The notes: generated by a model from the sequence alone, not told the origin. A stretch of DNA of 64,000 bases from Rugalucina vietnamica (GCA_964017185.1 OZ024876.1:14881726-14945725); one strand, 5' to 3'; shown: positions 32,501 to 39,232, counted from the first letter of the stretch. Numbers and translations are program-made.

Positions 32501-33749
32501 CGTGCTCTATCTTGAGCATTTATTGACCAATTTTCTTGAAACTTTGTATAGGAGTTCATAATAAGAAGGAGTGGTTTGGGATTATAGATGGGTAAATTTC
32601 GTTAAATAAGTACAGAGTTATGGCCCTTGATTTACGTTAAAATTTCGTTTCCAGGCTCTATCTTGAGCATTTATTGACCAATTTTCTTCAAACTTTGTTT
32701 AGGAGCTAATATTAGGAAGGAGTGGTTTGGGATTGAAGATGGGTAAATTTTGTTGAATAAGTACAGAGTTATGGCCCTTGACTTATATTAAAATTTAGTT
32801 TCCGGCCTATATCTTGGGCATTTATAGACCAATTTTCTTCAAACTTTGTATAGGAGTTCATATTAGGAAAAAGTGGTTTGGGATTGAAGATGGGAAAATT
32901 TCGTCAAATAAGTACAGAGTTGTGGCCCTTGATTTACGTTAAAATTTCATTTTCGGGCTCTATCTGGAGCATTTATTGACCAATTTTCTTCAAATTTTGT
33001 ATAGGAGTTCATATCAGGAAGGAGTGGTTTGGGATTGAAGATGGGTAATATTCGTCAAATAAATACAGAGTAATGGCCCTTGATTTATGTTACAATATTG
33101 TTTCTAGGCGCTATCTTGAGCATCTGTAGACCAATTTACTTCAAACTTTGTTAAGGAGTTCATATCTGGAAGATGTGGTTTGGTATTGTAGATTGATGTC
33201 GTCAAGATATTATGTGCATTTGTACTACATTAAATTTGCGTGGCGGGGTATCATGCATGCCTGCAGCGCTTTTATCTAATTTTAATATGTATGAAAAATT
33301 CAGGGTCCAATTGTTTTAAAACTTTAGCTTAACTCTGACGTTAAGCCCTCAATTTGTTAACTATATATTAACTTCAAAAGCAAATACACTATATTTTTTT
33401 GTTGAAAAACAACAAAAAATAACAGTGTATTTGTAATATTGCCATTTGAAATCTTAACGAATCACTAACTAACAACATTAATTTTGAACAACTGGCCCCA
33501 GATATTTTCTCACTACAGCTTGTATTTTGCAGGGACCGTCTCCGTACCTCAGTCAATGTTCTTGGAGACAGCTTCGGTGCTGGAACCATTGCTCATCTGT
33601 GCTGCCGGGAATTGCAAGAATTAGACAAGCCATTCGATGATGAATTTGAGTTGAATGATATTGACAATGAGAAACCAAGAAATGGTGGAGACATGGTCCA
33701 GGCAGACCCTGGAGCAAGTAGAGATGCAATGTATCCAAGAATATCATAG
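12235..33749 (+). CDS. EAAT: SLC1-family excitatory amino acid transporter, complete, nine coding exons
   Basis: Join 12235-12303, 17024-17222, 18207-18414, 19143-19432, 24730-24856, 26783-27016, 27817-28011, 30937-31071, 33533-33749 gives 1674 nt, 557 residues, the usual EAAT length. All junctions are GT/AG and all phases agree. The family couples uptake of glutamate/aspartate at the plasma membrane to Na+, H+ and K+ gradients, as a trimer. Visible motifs: TM1 ([14 protein letters not shown]), [17 protein letters not shown], a glycosylatable extracellular loop (residues 175-235), [18 protein letters not shown]1 serine motif [11 protein letters not shown] (374-384), NMDGT (409-413), HP2 AAAIPSAG (451-458) and [12 protein letters not shown] (487-498). 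Arg490 is the residue that distinguishes acidic amino acid transporters from ASCT-type neutral ones, so glutamate/aspartate specificity is likely. Vertebrate subtype assignment is not safe. Confidence 0.95.
13042..13085. mobile_element. M1 remnant (termini only)
   Basis: AGAGCCCAGGCTACCTGAAGG directly followed by TGTTTTCTCTTGTTGTGGCTCA. This could be an internally deleted copy or footprint. Confidence 0.4.
13312..13571. mobile_element. M2 copy
   Basis: CATCAGGATAACATGTCCATG to TGGGCGTGTTTTCGTACTG. The central GGCGG palindrome is deleted, leaving GGGTACTCGTTAGAATGTGTACC. Confidence 0.8.
13872..14103. mobile_element. M1 copy, reverse orientation
   Basis: TGAGCCGCATTATGAGAAAA to TTTTCTCATGGCATGGCTCA with hairpin GATCAGCTTCGCAGTTACTG. 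Confidence 0.85.
14332..14517. repeat. (CAT)62 microsatellite
   Basis: 186 bp of CAT/ATC triplets with two CAT to TAT interruptions. All open frames across it (poly-His, poly-Ser, poly-Ile, poly-Met) are artefacts of the repeat. Confidence 0.95.
14518..14874. other. Intronic, nothing recognised
   Basis: A short (AGAATC)n run is at 14622-14645. No coding signal. Confidence 0.35.
14875..15053. mobile_element. M1 copy, 5'-truncated
   Basis: Right half only: GGAAGCTGATCAGCCTGATC, GATAGTACAGTCTC, TGTGCTTGTACAG, GTGTCAGACC and a decayed end GGTTGACACGGTTCAT. Confidence 0.6.
15054..17016 (+). mobile_element. H1 element, complete, about 450-bp internal units
   Basis: Left terminus TTAGCTCACCTGAGCCGAAG forms a hairpin with CTCACAGGTGAGC; then (CGTCGTC)n, then four units that each begin TGAAACCGCTTGGCCAATCA (15165, 15617, 16062, 16512). 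The right terminus is CAGGTGAGCGTTTACAGGAC ending CATTGGTCCTCTGG at 17016. Terminal hairpins, short G+C tetra/hexanucleotide runs and internal tandem units match the pearl/HINE description. No ORF. Confidence 0.8.
17024..17222 (+). CDS. EAAT: EAAT exon 2 (TM1-TM2)
   Basis: Residues 24-90. Acceptor TTTTTAG|CTG and donor TTGTAG|GTAAGT, ending one base into a Gly codon. Encodes [16 protein letters not shown] and [18 protein letters not shown], both strongly SLC1-like. The acceptor's pyrimidine tract overlaps the end of the H1 element. Confidence 0.9.
17313..17506. mobile_element. M1 copy, core shortened
   Basis: TGAGCCTGTGCGTGAGAAAA to GGTTTTCTGATGCGGCTGCTC; one hairpin arm is missing. Confidence 0.75.
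17759..18186. mobile_element. M2 copy with internal 160-bp tandem duplication
   Basis: The block from TTTTTTCTTATTTTTGCTG through AAGGGGGGTATACA is present twice (about 17838-17999 and 18002-18169) and nearly identical, differing at CTGCGCC versus CTGCCCC. The right end CATGTTTTCTTAATG lies 20 bp before exon 3. Confidence 0.75.
18207..18414 (+). CDS. EAAT: EAAT exon 3 (TM3 region)
   Basis: Residues 90-159: [19 protein letters not shown], then a hydrophobic TM segment ([13 protein letters not shown]) and the loop to FLDLIR. Acceptor ATTATAG|GT, donor ATAAG|GTAGGC, leaving two bases of an Arg codon. Confidence 0.9.
18426..18873. mobile_element. M2 copy interrupted by a 220-bp hAT-like insertion
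   Basis: Left part TTACGAAAATATGCGCATGC … ACATAGATTGTGGGTACTCG; right part GGTTTTGAGCGAATATAAG … GGGCGTGTTTTCATAATG. Starts about 11 bp after exon 3. Confidence 0.75.
18568..18787. mobile_element. 220-bp TIR element with 8-bp target duplication (hAT-like)
   Basis: CACTTGGG at 18560-18567 and at 18788-18795 flanks perfect 13-bp inverted termini CATACATGTGATA / TATCACATGTATG. The interior is about nine spaced copies of ATAGGGAGAT. The 8-bp duplication is typical of hAT transposons; no transposase, so non-autonomous. Confidence 0.8.
18898..19110. mobile_element. M1 copy
   Basis: Left end decayed (GATCCATGATGTGAGAAAAC), right end GGTTTTCTCATGATATGGCTCA, 32 bp before exon 4. Confidence 0.7.
19143..19432 (+). 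CDS. EAAT: EAAT exon 4 (large glycosylated extracellular loop)
   Basis: Residues 159-256. Starts [13 protein letters not shown], the usual EAAT phrase after TM3. Six N-x-S/T sequons are visible: Asn182, 196, 202, 210, 226 and 229. Ends YGDGINVLG, which leads into TM4c/TM5. Acceptor TTTAACAG, donor CTAG|GTGAGG. Confidence 0.9.
19560..19784. mobile_element. M3 copy
   Basis: GGTCCTGAGGTTATAAAACT, CATGCTCATCTCAGCTGAGC and the inverted CTCAGCTGAGTTGAGCATG near 19755; centre ATTTATCCTGCTC inverted. Confidence 0.75.
20195..20375. mobile_element. M1 copy, core shortened
   Basis: TGAGCCTTTGCATGAGAAAT to TTTTCTTATGCAGTGGCTCA. Confidence 0.7.
20442..20678. mobile_element. M1 copy
   Basis: TGAGCCTCGTCATGAGAAAA to TTTTCTCATGACACGGCTCA; hairpin GATCAGCTTCGCGGTAACTG. 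One of the best preserved copies. Confidence 0.85.
20844..21066. mobile_element. M1 copy, reverse orientation
   Basis: TGAGCCGCATCGCGAGAAAA to TTTTCTCATGAAGCGGCTCA; perfect hairpin arms CAGCTTCGCAG / CTGCGAAGCTG. Confidence 0.85.
21225..21380. repeat. Copy of the GGGGCTATTCTGTT repeat
   Basis: Shares CTGGGGCTATTCTGTT, the CTAAAAATGAAAGT block and a diverged tail with 7866-8050. Confidence 0.55.
21540..21819. mobile_element. M2 copy
   Basis: CATCAGGAAAACATGTCCG to TGGGCGTGTTTTCATAATG, with GCCTCGCCGAGGCGG in the centre. Confidence 0.85.
21924..22201. mobile_element. M2 copy, opposite orientation to the neighbour at 21540
   Basis: CATGACAAAAATATGCCCATG to CAGACATGTTTTCCTGATG; centre GAACCGCCTACGAGGCGGTTC. 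Two nearby M2 copies in opposite orientation can themselves pair in RNA. Confidence 0.85.
22611..23592 (+). mobile_element. H1 element, two units
   Basis: Left end TTAGCTCACAAAGGTGAGC with the spacer shortened; units at 22687 and 23132 start TGAAACCGCTTGGCC or its variant; right end CAGGTGAGCGTTTACAGGAC and CATTGGTCCTCTGG. Confidence 0.8.
23615..23770. repeat. Copy of the GGGGCTATTCTGTT repeat
   Basis: CGGCTATTCTGTTTGC, GCCCCTAAAAATGACAGTGG, then GGGCAAGTCCATTTATCAT. The closest match is 7866-8050. Confidence 0.6.
24338..24561. mobile_element. M1 copy
   Basis: TGAGCCGTGTCATGAGAAAA to TTTTCTCATGATGCAGCTCA; hairpin GATCAGCTTCGCGGTTACCG. Confidence 0.8.
24730..24856 (+). CDS. EAAT: EAAT exon 5 (TM5)
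   Basis: Residues 256-298: [16 protein letters not shown], then [17 protein letters not shown] and VMW. Acceptor CGGCAG|GT, donor ATGTG|GTACGT, splitting the Trp codon. A seven-residue KMGSKGQ linker is present as in vertebrate EAATs. Confidence 0.9.
25049..26361 (+). mobile_element. H1 element, three units
   Basis: TTAGCTCACCTGAGCCAAAG, (CCGTCGT) run, units at about 25149, 25595 and 26048, right end CAGGTGAGCGTTTACAGGAC and CATTGGTCCTCTTG. Confidence 0.8.
26559..26764. mobile_element. M1 copy, left part decayed
   Basis: TTTTGAGAAAACTGC, GCACAGCTGATCAGTGCC, arm GGGTAGTGCAATCTC, right end GGTTTTCCCATGACATGCTCA, 18 bp before exon 6. Confidence 0.7.
26783..27016 (+). CDS. EAAT: EAAT exon 6 (TM5-TM6 to start of HP1)
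   Basis: Residues 298-376: [67 protein letters not shown]. Acceptor TGCTCCAG, donor TCTAG|GTATGT. The exon stops inside the HP1 serine motif, completed by exon 7. Confidence 0.92.
27035..27270. mobile_element. M1 copy
   Basis: TGAGCTTCGTAATGAGTAAA to TTTTCTCATGACGCAGCTCA, starting 18 bp after exon 6. Confidence 0.8.
27511..27846 (+). repeat. 8 x 42-bp tandem array of the exon 7 splice acceptor and first codons
   Basis: Exactly eight 42-bp units beginning TTATATTTTCAG and ending CACATTCCAGTG. Only single-base variants occur: CTTCC in copy 2, TGTG in copy 5, CGGCC in copy 7. Each unit carries a pyrimidine-rich acceptor followed by codons for [10 protein letters not shown]. The last copy (27805-27846) is the one contiguous with the rest of exon 7. 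Since 42 is divisible by three and no unit has a stop, every acceptor leads into the same frame. Confidence 0.95.
27817..28011 (+). CDS. EAAT: EAAT exon 7 (HP1 tip, TM7)
   Basis: Residues 376-441: [49 protein letters not shown]. The start is set to the last of eight tandem acceptors because that gives the family's normal HP1 length. Using an earlier one would add 14-residue steps [14 protein letters not shown]. Donor GTCAG|GTATTG. Confidence 0.9.
28025..28360. mobile_element. M4 palindromic element, reference copy
   Basis: Ends GGGCCCAGTTGTTCAAAATT and the inverted AGTTTTGAACAACTGGGCCC. The interior has two successive hairpins of AATACACTGTTATTTTTTG, AAAAATGTGAGAATCCTTTG and complements, so the middle is a tandem duplication of a hairpin. 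Starts 13 bp after exon 7. Confidence 0.85.
28408..28625. mobile_element. M1 copy
   Basis: TGAGCCGCCGTGTGAGAAAA to TTTTCCCATGCGGCGGCTCA; the left hairpin arm is deleted. Confidence 0.8.
28689..28917. mobile_element. M1 copy
   Basis: TGAGCTGCGTCACAAGAAAA; core GATCAGCTGTGCAGTTACTG; right end decayed to TGTTTTCTCACGACCT. Confidence 0.7.
28918..29370. other. Intronic, nothing recognised
   Basis: No repeat or coding signal recognised apart from AT-rich sequence. Confidence 0.35.
29371..29520 (+). repeat. About 53-bp tandem repeat with AAGGTCAAGGTCAACCCATG
   Basis: Three or four units of 'aaggtcaaggt(c/t)aacccatggatgaaattttacc'. A further unit is at 30548-30615 beyond the H2 insertion, so H2 split the array. 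AAGGTCAAGGTCA contains overlapping nuclear-receptor half-sites. Confidence 0.75.
29622..30512 (-). mobile_element. H2 element (192-bp units), reverse orientation
   Basis: Left TTTTGTCCCCCGCCTTTTCG followed by (CCGTCCTT)n, then units containing 'acagatgtcttcatcatgctttgaa' and 'acacttttttcgcaatttgaac'; right end AAGGCGGGGGACAT. Same family as 41021-44081. Confidence 0.8.
30868..30915. mobile_element. M2 fragment (right end)
   Basis: GGGGTTTAAGGGGGTATACA, TTTCACAGACATG, TTTTCCTGATG: only the last about 48 bp of M2, ending 21 bp before exon 8. Confidence 0.7.
30937..31071 (+). CDS. EAAT: EAAT exon 8 (HP2)
   Basis: Residues 441-486: [18 protein letters not shown], then [20 protein letters not shown] and [10 protein letters not shown]2 is the extracellular gate of SLC1 carriers. 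Acceptor CTGTTTCAG, donor TTCTT|GTAAGT. Confidence 0.95.
31083..31323. mobile_element. M1 copy
   Basis: TAGAGCCGCATAATGAGAAA to GGTTTTTACGCAGCATTGCTTCA; hairpin GATCAGCTGTCCTGTCACTG. Begins 11 bp after exon 8. Confidence 0.75.
31324..31685. other. Intronic, nothing certain
   Basis: 31540-31680 has weak M1-like text (GTTTTAAGTCAGGTCGGACA, AAACAAAGGTGCT); otherwise featureless. Confidence 0.35.
31686..33250 (+). mobile_element. H3 element (152-bp units) with nested insertion
   Basis: Left end TATACCCCGCCACTTCAAAA with hairpin partner GTGCGGGGTAT, then (GTCC)n at 31754-31770. Units with TTGAGCATTTATTGACCAAT occur at about 31794, 32513, 32664, 32816, 32968 and 33119 (151-152 bp apart except the first gap of 719). 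Right end TGGCGGGGTATCATGC. Confidence 0.8.
31901..32467. mobile_element. About 567-bp element, copy 2, inserted in H3
   Basis: Reverse-complement match of 2906-3463. The H3 unit spacing is 719 here instead of 152, an excess of 567. The H3 sentence 'gtacagagtt-atggcccttgattta' is broken exactly at 31900/32468. Confidence 0.8.
33303..33499. mobile_element. M4 copy, shortened
   Basis: GGGTCCAATTGTTTTAAAAC, AATACACTATATTTTTTTGTTG / CAACAAAAAATAACAGTG, TTTTGAACAACTGGCCCC. Ends 33 bp before exon 9. Confidence 0.75.
33533..33749 (+). CDS. EAAT: EAAT exon 9 (TM8 and C-terminus, stop TAG)
   Basis: Residues 486-557. [18 protein letters not shown] holds the substrate and Na+ site residues Asp487, Arg490, Asn494 and Asp498. 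The acidic cytosolic tail follows ([17 protein letters not shown] … MYPRIS). Acceptor ATTTTGCAG; stop at 33747-33749. Confidence 0.95.
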
Positions 33750-33770
33750 TAAACATTGCACAAGCTGGTT

Positions 33771-34009
33771 TGGAGCCGCGACGTGAGAAAACCAACAATG
33801 TGGTGTCCGAACAGGCTCGACACATACAACTTGTACAATCAAAGAAGATGGCTAGTGGCTGGAAAATTCGTAATTTAGAAAGTAGAAGGATTGTACTAAC
33901 ATTTTAGCAAAAACAAAGGTGCTGATCAGCTTCGCAGTTACTGTGAAGCTGATCTGAGTCTTTGCTTTCGCATATATGCAGATTGTTGGTTTTCTCATGC
34001 TGTGGCTCA
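33771..34009. mobile_element. M1 copy, probably in the EAAT 3' UTR
   Basis: GGAGCCGCGACGTGAGAAAA to TTTTCTCATGCTGTGGCTCA, beginning 21 bp after the stop codon. If the polyadenylation site lies beyond it, the mRNA carries this hairpin. Confidence 0.8.
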
Positions 34010-34270
34010 ATTGAACAATCTTGCAAAGACAATGCACTAGGTGGATTTATTTTTACTGAAAGATGTGCTTGTTATTTTAGCTAGGGTAATTGTTCCACAA
34101 AAGAGGATATTGCTGTCAACATGTTTAAATGTATTTGCTTATTTGAAAAACAGAAAATGTTTCTTGGGTTTAATGAGAAATTTAGAAGTGCCACACTGAT
34201 GCAAAATAATTATTTTGTAAAGTAGATAATGTAGAGGAGTTGACCATGTATGACACTGGTCAATGGAAAA

Positions 34271-34530
34271 TGCATAGGCTTCCTCAGAAATGTATTGGCT
34301 TCTTCAGAAATGCATAGGCTTCCTCAGAAATGCATAGGCTTCCTCAGAAATGCATAGGCTTCCTCAGAAATGCATAGGCTTCCGCAGAAATGCATAGGCT
34401 TCCGCAGAAATGCATAGGCTTCCTCAGAAATGCATAGGCTTCCTCAGAAATGCATAGGCTTCCTCAGAAACGCATAGGCTTCCTCAGAAACGCTTAGGCT
34501 TCCTCAGAAATGCATAGGCTTCCTCAGAAA
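34271..34530 (+). repeat. 13 x 20-bp minisatellite
   Basis: Thirteen exact 20-bp registers of TGCATAGGCTTCCTCAGAAA with a few substitutions (copy 2 TGTATTGGCTTCTT; two copies CCGC; two starting CGC). Confidence 0.95.
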
Positions 34531-34722
34531 TGCAGGGCCTCAATATTAGGACACACAGGCTTCCCAACAAAATGGCAGTTTGTTGTACGAGACATACTTT
34601 CTAATTGTTTTACCATTGTTAAATGATTATAAAATTTGACACATGCCTTAAAGTACACCCTATTCATTTCTCTTTACAATGGTATTAAAGTAAATTTATT
34701 CTGAAATGAAAAACTAGACCCA

Positions 34723-34728
34723 AATAAA
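34723..34728 (+). terminator. Candidate polyadenylation signal AATAAA
   Basis: The first AATAAA noticed downstream of the EAAT stop on this strand, about 975 bp after it. Use is unproven. Confidence 0.25.
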
Positions 34729-34730
34729 GT

Positions 34731-35000
34731 CAGAGGACCAATGGTCCTGACATCTCTCACCTGAGATTTTGTATTTGATGAATGACCTTCGGCTAAGGCC
34801 ATGTTGGCCAACATAAAATGTAACTTGACCTCAAATACTCACATAATTATTAACACTGTAAACTGTCTGTATCTTTCAACTTTCAGATCTTTCTGGCAAT
34901 ATTTGACCTTTCTGTTTGATAGGTCAAGGTCAACCAAAAGTCATGATTTATATACAAAAAGTCTCTGTTTAATAATGGTGTTGCATTTGATAGTTTACCT
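34731..35000 (-). repeat. H1 fragment, reverse orientation
   Basis: CAGAGGACCAATGGTCCTGA and CTCTCACCTGAGAT are the reverse complement of an H1 right end. The adjoining sequence to about 35000 is diverged, with AGGTCAAGGTCAACC. Confidence 0.5.
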
Positions 35001-35007
35001 TGCTAGT

Positions 35008-35283
35008 TTGTCGTGATAGAGGAGGGCAGAACTCTTGAAATTCACAGTATATCGAGTTGTAGTTTCGGCACAACGATTTACAATGTTGTAACGATGTTGG
35101 GCCAGTTTTGGTGTTGTTATCCTAGAAAAGCATGTGATTTAATGCTTAATTTTCATCTGATTTTATCTAAATTTTGTGAATATGTTATATACATATTACT
35201 TTACAACATGCACAAAGAAAGAGAATTTCCCATGAAAATTAAAAATTTGGCAGCACTTTTCCGTGTACTTTTTGAATACTAGT
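35008..35283. mobile_element. Fragment of the mariner-like TIR element
   Basis: Matches the right 340 bp of 56073-57041: 'cgagttgtagtttcggcacaa', 'gatgttgggcc', 'atgcttaattttcatctga', 'ggcagcacttttcc' and the end ACTTTTTGAATAC. The 5' part is absent. Confidence 0.65.
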
Positions 35284-35360
35284 CTAACATGGTCAAAACC
35301 TCTGAAGATAGACTTTCTAATGACTTGGGCTGGAGTTCAATTTTTTTAAACATTGATAGA

Positions 35361-35596
35361 TGAGCTGCAGCAGGAGAAAACCGGTCTTCAGGTTTCCGAC
35401 CAGGCCCGACACAAACCGGCCTGTACAGTCACAAAAGCAGGCTAGAACATTTAAATTCCGTTTTTAAGAAGCAGAGTGATTGTACTAAGCATGTAGTAAA
35501 AACAAAGGGGCTGATCAGCTTTGCAGTTACTGCGAAGCTGATCTGCGCCTTTGTTTTCGCCTAGGCAAAAATCTGGTTTTCTCATGCCCCGGCTCA
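35361..35596. mobile_element. M1 copy
   Basis: TGAGCTGCAGCAGGAGAAAA to TTTTCTCATGCCCCGGCTCA. Confidence 0.8.
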
Positions 35597-36025
35597 GATG
35601 GGGGTAGGCATTTTCAGTCTGATTGGACAATGTATGCTTTCGTTTTCCTTTTCTAGCCAAAGCTATTGAATTTTATAGAATACTTTGCAGGCCACATTAC
35701 TGTTAGGTTTAAAATCTCACATGATTTCAATCATTTTATTGTTGGATCAGTCTCCCATTATCTTTTTCGAGAGTGTGAAAGCAAATGCACAGATTGCCAA
35801 GCTGATCAGGATCCTTGTTTTCCCTGCTTAGATTGGTTGAATTACCCTACTCCTGACACCTGCAAAGTTTTAGCTTTTGTTGTACAGCTCATCTCGTGTG
35901 GAAATTACATTTTTCATGCTCAACTCAGCTGAGCATGAAATTTTAACATAAATACAGAAATAATCAAAACTAGTAGAAAATACAGGTTAAGATTAGCAAA
36001 GCCTGTAATTGTGCCTACTAATAAA

Positions 36026-36261
36026 TGAGCCGCCTCGTGGGAAAACCAACAATGTGGTTTCCGACCAGGTCCTACACAAACCGACCTGTACAAGCACAGA
36101 AAAGAGCTAGAAGCTAGAAATTTTGGATTTAAGTAGAAGAGGAATTGTACTATCCGAGTAGCGAAAACAAAGGCGCTGATCAGCTTAGCGGTTACCGCGA
36201 AGCTGATCTGCGTCTTTGTTTTCGCCTATGCAGATTGTTGGTTTTCCCATGCGGCGGCTCA
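36026..36261. mobile_element. M1 copy nested in M3
   Basis: TGAGCCGCCTCGTGGGAAAA to TTTTCCCATGCGGCGGCTCA; hairpin arms CAGCTTAGCGG / CCGCGAAGCTG. Confidence 0.85.
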
Positions 36262-36289
36262 AATGTTAAAATGTCAATTGCTGGCATTT

Positions 36290-37771
36290 TTAGCTCACCT
36301 GAGCCGAAGGCTCACAGGTGAGCTTATAGGATAGGCAGGCATCCGTCGTCCGTCGTCGTCCGTCCGTCGTCCGTCCGTCCGTCCGTCCACAATTTCAAAG
36401 AAGAATATTTCTGAAGCTAGTAGGCCGATCTTGATCAAATTTAATGTGAACCATAATTGGGTTGGGGGATTGATGGCATTAGGTTTTGGAGCAGATTGTA
36501 TCAAAATTGTGGTTTCCATGGCAACAGATAGGTCCCATGGACTTACAATGGGAAAAACTAAAAAAATCTTCTTCTCTGAAACCACTAGGCCCACAGCTTT
36601 GATATTTGGTATGTAGCAATGACTAATGGTCCTCTACATAAATTGTGCCATTCATGCCCCTGGGGTCAAATTTGGCCACGCCCCGGGGGGTCGATAGTCT
36701 CCATAGACTTACTATGGGAAAAAAATAAAAAATCTTCTTCTCTGAAACCACAGGGCCCACAGCTTTGATATTTGGTATGTGGCAATGGCTAATGGTCCTC
36801 TACATAAATTGTGCCAGCCATGCCCCTGGGGTCAAATTTGGCCACGCCCCGGGGGTGGATAGTTTCCATAGACTTACAATTGGAAAAACTAAAAAAATCT
36901 TCTTCTCTGAAACCACTAGGCCCACAGCTTTGATATTTGGTATGTAGCAATGGCTAATGGTCCTCTACATAAATTGTGCCATTCATGCCCCTGGGGTCAA
37001 ATTTGGCCACGCCCCAGGGGTTGATAGTCTCCATAGACTTACTATGGGAAAAAAAAATAAAAAAATCTTCTTCTCCGAAACCACAGGGCCCACAGCTTTG
37101 ATATTTTGTAGGTGGCAATGGCTAATGGTCCTCTACATAAATTGTGCCAATCATGCCCCTGGGGTCAAATTTGGCCACGCCCCGGGGGTCGATAGTCTCC
37201 ATAGACCTACAATAGGAAAAAAACTAAAAAAATCTTCTTCTCTGAAACCACTAGGCCCACAGCTTTGATATTTGATATGTAGCAATGGCTAATGGTCCTC
37301 TACATAAATTATGCCATTCATGCCCCTGGGGTCAAATTTGGCCACGTAGTCTCCATAGACTTACTATGGGAAAAAAAATAAAAAATCTTCTTCTCTGAAA
37401 CCACAGGGCCCACAGCTTTGATATTTTGTATGTGGCAATGGCTAATGGTCCTCTACATAAATTGTGCCAATCATGTCCCCGGGGTCAAATTTGGCCACGC
37501 CCCGGGGATAGATAGTCTCCATAGACTTACAATGGGAAAAACTAACAAAAATCTTCTTCTTTGAAACCAAAAGGCCCAGAGCTTCTATATTTTGTATGTA
37601 GCAATGTTTGGTAGTGTGCCAGTCATGCCCCTGGGTCAAATTTGGCCATGCCCCGGGGGTCATTAGTGTCCATGCATAGACTTTCATTGGTCGATTCTCA
37701 ATTAATTTAAATCTCATGAGCTTACAATGTGATAATCTCTCAGGTGAGCTACAGGACCAATGGTCCTCTAG
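36290..37771 (+). mobile_element. H1 element, about 165-bp unit subtype
   Basis: TTAGCTCACCTGAGCCGAAG … GGTGAGCTTATAGG, (CGTC)n at 36345-36390, then seven or so units with GGCCCACAGCTTTGATATTT about 160-170 bp apart. Right end CAGGTGAGCTACAGGACC and AATGGTCCTCTAG. It shares termini with the 450-bp H1 subtype but not the internal unit. Confidence 0.8.
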
Positions 37772-38076
37772 TTACATTTATGAGTAAAATTTTAGTCTTA
37801 GCTGTGTTGGGCATGAAATTAGTTTTTATAACTTTTGGGCCTCGTCTCTTTTAAGACAGGGATCATTTTTATCAAATTTACAGTATTTTATGTAAATACT
37901 CTTTTGTTTTTTAACTTGTAGGTGGATATATATGTACTTGGTTTTATAATAAAAAAAAAATAAAAAAAATAGGTATTATTGTTTTTATTTTTTTTCACCT
38001 TTAATATGATCAGATTTGAACACAAACCGCCGAACAAACAAGAGTATACTGTTATTCCACAGTTGGCACATTTATA

Positions 38077-38277
38077 TGAGCCACGACATGAGAAAACCGC
38101 TCTTTGGGGTTTCCGATCAGGTCTAACAAAAACCAGCCTGTCCACATACAGAAGATGGCTATAAGCTTGAAATTTCGGATTTAGGAAGAAGAGGAATTGT
38201 ACTGCGTGTATAGCGAAATCAAAAGGCGCTGATCAGCTGTGCTGTTACATAAGCAAAAATTCTCATGTTAGGGCTTA
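38077..38277. mobile_element. M1 copy, right part decayed
   Basis: TGAGCCACGACATGAGAAAA; GATCAGCTGTGCTG; the right end is unrecognisable. Confidence 0.65.
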
Positions 38278-38324
38278 TATAAGCAAAACTCCTTAGTGTA
38301 GACCCACATCAGATTAAATATAAA

Positions 38325-38547
38325 TGAGCCGTGTCACGAGAAAACAGGATATTTGCCTGTGCGAAAAACAAAGACAGAGATCAGCTGTGCAGATAGCACC
38401 TTTGTTTTCGCCACACAGATAGTATAATGCCTAATCTACTAGAATCAGAAATTCCAAGCATCTAGCCTTAGTCTTTGACAGTACAGACCTATTTGTGTCA
38501 GACATGGTCGGAAATCCTGAAAACCAGTTTTCTCACGTCGCGGCTCA
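38325..38547. mobile_element. M1 copy
   Basis: TGAGCCGTGTCACGAGAAAA to TTTTCTCACGTCGCGGCTCA; the core is shortened. Confidence 0.8.
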
Positions 38548-38594
38548 AATATGAATCTAATAGGATCAGACATGCCATTCATTAATTCATGATA

Positions 38595-39232
38595 TGAGGC
38601 CTGTCCTGAGAAAACTGGATTTTTGCCTATGCGAAAACAAAGGTGCAGATAGCTTCGCAGTTACTGGAAGCTGATCAGCGTCTTTGTTTACGCTACTCGG
38701 ATTATAAGAATCTTACATGAGTGTCAGGTATAGATAGACAAATTTGTCCCAAGGGTCACATTTTGGCATCATGAGGCTCGCCGAGTGATGCCAAATTGTG
38801 ACCCGAGGGACAGATTTGTCTATCCATACCTTACAAGAATGATAGATTCTTTTTCTTGCACGCTTTAATGCGGCGAAGCTTGATTTTCATACTAGTTACC
38901 TAGAAAAACGCTAGAATCGCGGCGTCAGCCATTTTGAATTAAAACGTTTTGACGTCATTGTGACGTGTTTGCTTAACGATGAAATTACGTGACGTCCTAT
39001 ACAACCAATGTTAAAAAAGAACACTTGAACGCAGGGTGCGACCGGGGTGAGATACCGAGGGTGAGATAAGAATTTCTCACATGGGGTAAAACGTTGGATT
39101 TCTCTATCTGGTGTGCAGGAAAGTACAATCCTGGAATTTAAATGTTCTAGCCTGCTTCAGTGACTGTACAGACAGGTTTGTGTCAGACCTGGTCAGAAAC
39201 CCCAAAGACAGGTTTTCTCGCGTCGCGGCTGA
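38595..39232. mobile_element. M1 copy interrupted by an FB-type foldback element
   Basis: Left half 38595 to about 38700 stops in '…TTTACGCTACTCGGAT'; right half resumes about 39118 with 'AGTACAATCCTGGAAT' and ends TTTTCTCGCGTCGCGGCT. Intact copies read '…gctacatggatagtacaattcc…' without a break. Confidence 0.75.
38703..39117. mobile_element. FB-type foldback element (TTTGTCCC variant) nested in M1
   Basis: 38732-38830 is an inverted repeat (ATAGATAGACAAATTTGTCC and GGACAGATTTGTCTATCC) with loop GAGGCTCGCCGAG. The tail holds GTCAGCCATTTTGAATT, TTTGACGTCATTGTGACGTG and TACGTGACGTCC, the same layout as 9752-10172 with a different arm sequence. Confidence 0.65.

Larger units (their letters stand above)
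35905..37845. mobile_element. M3 element split by 1.75 kb of later insertions
   Basis: Left half 35905-36025 (CATGCTCAACTCAGCTGAGC … GCCTGTAATTGTGCC) and right half about 37775-37845 (ACATTTATGAG … TTTTAGTCTTAGCTGTG … TTTTTATAAC). The gap holds an M1 copy and a full H1 element. Confidence 0.6.
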
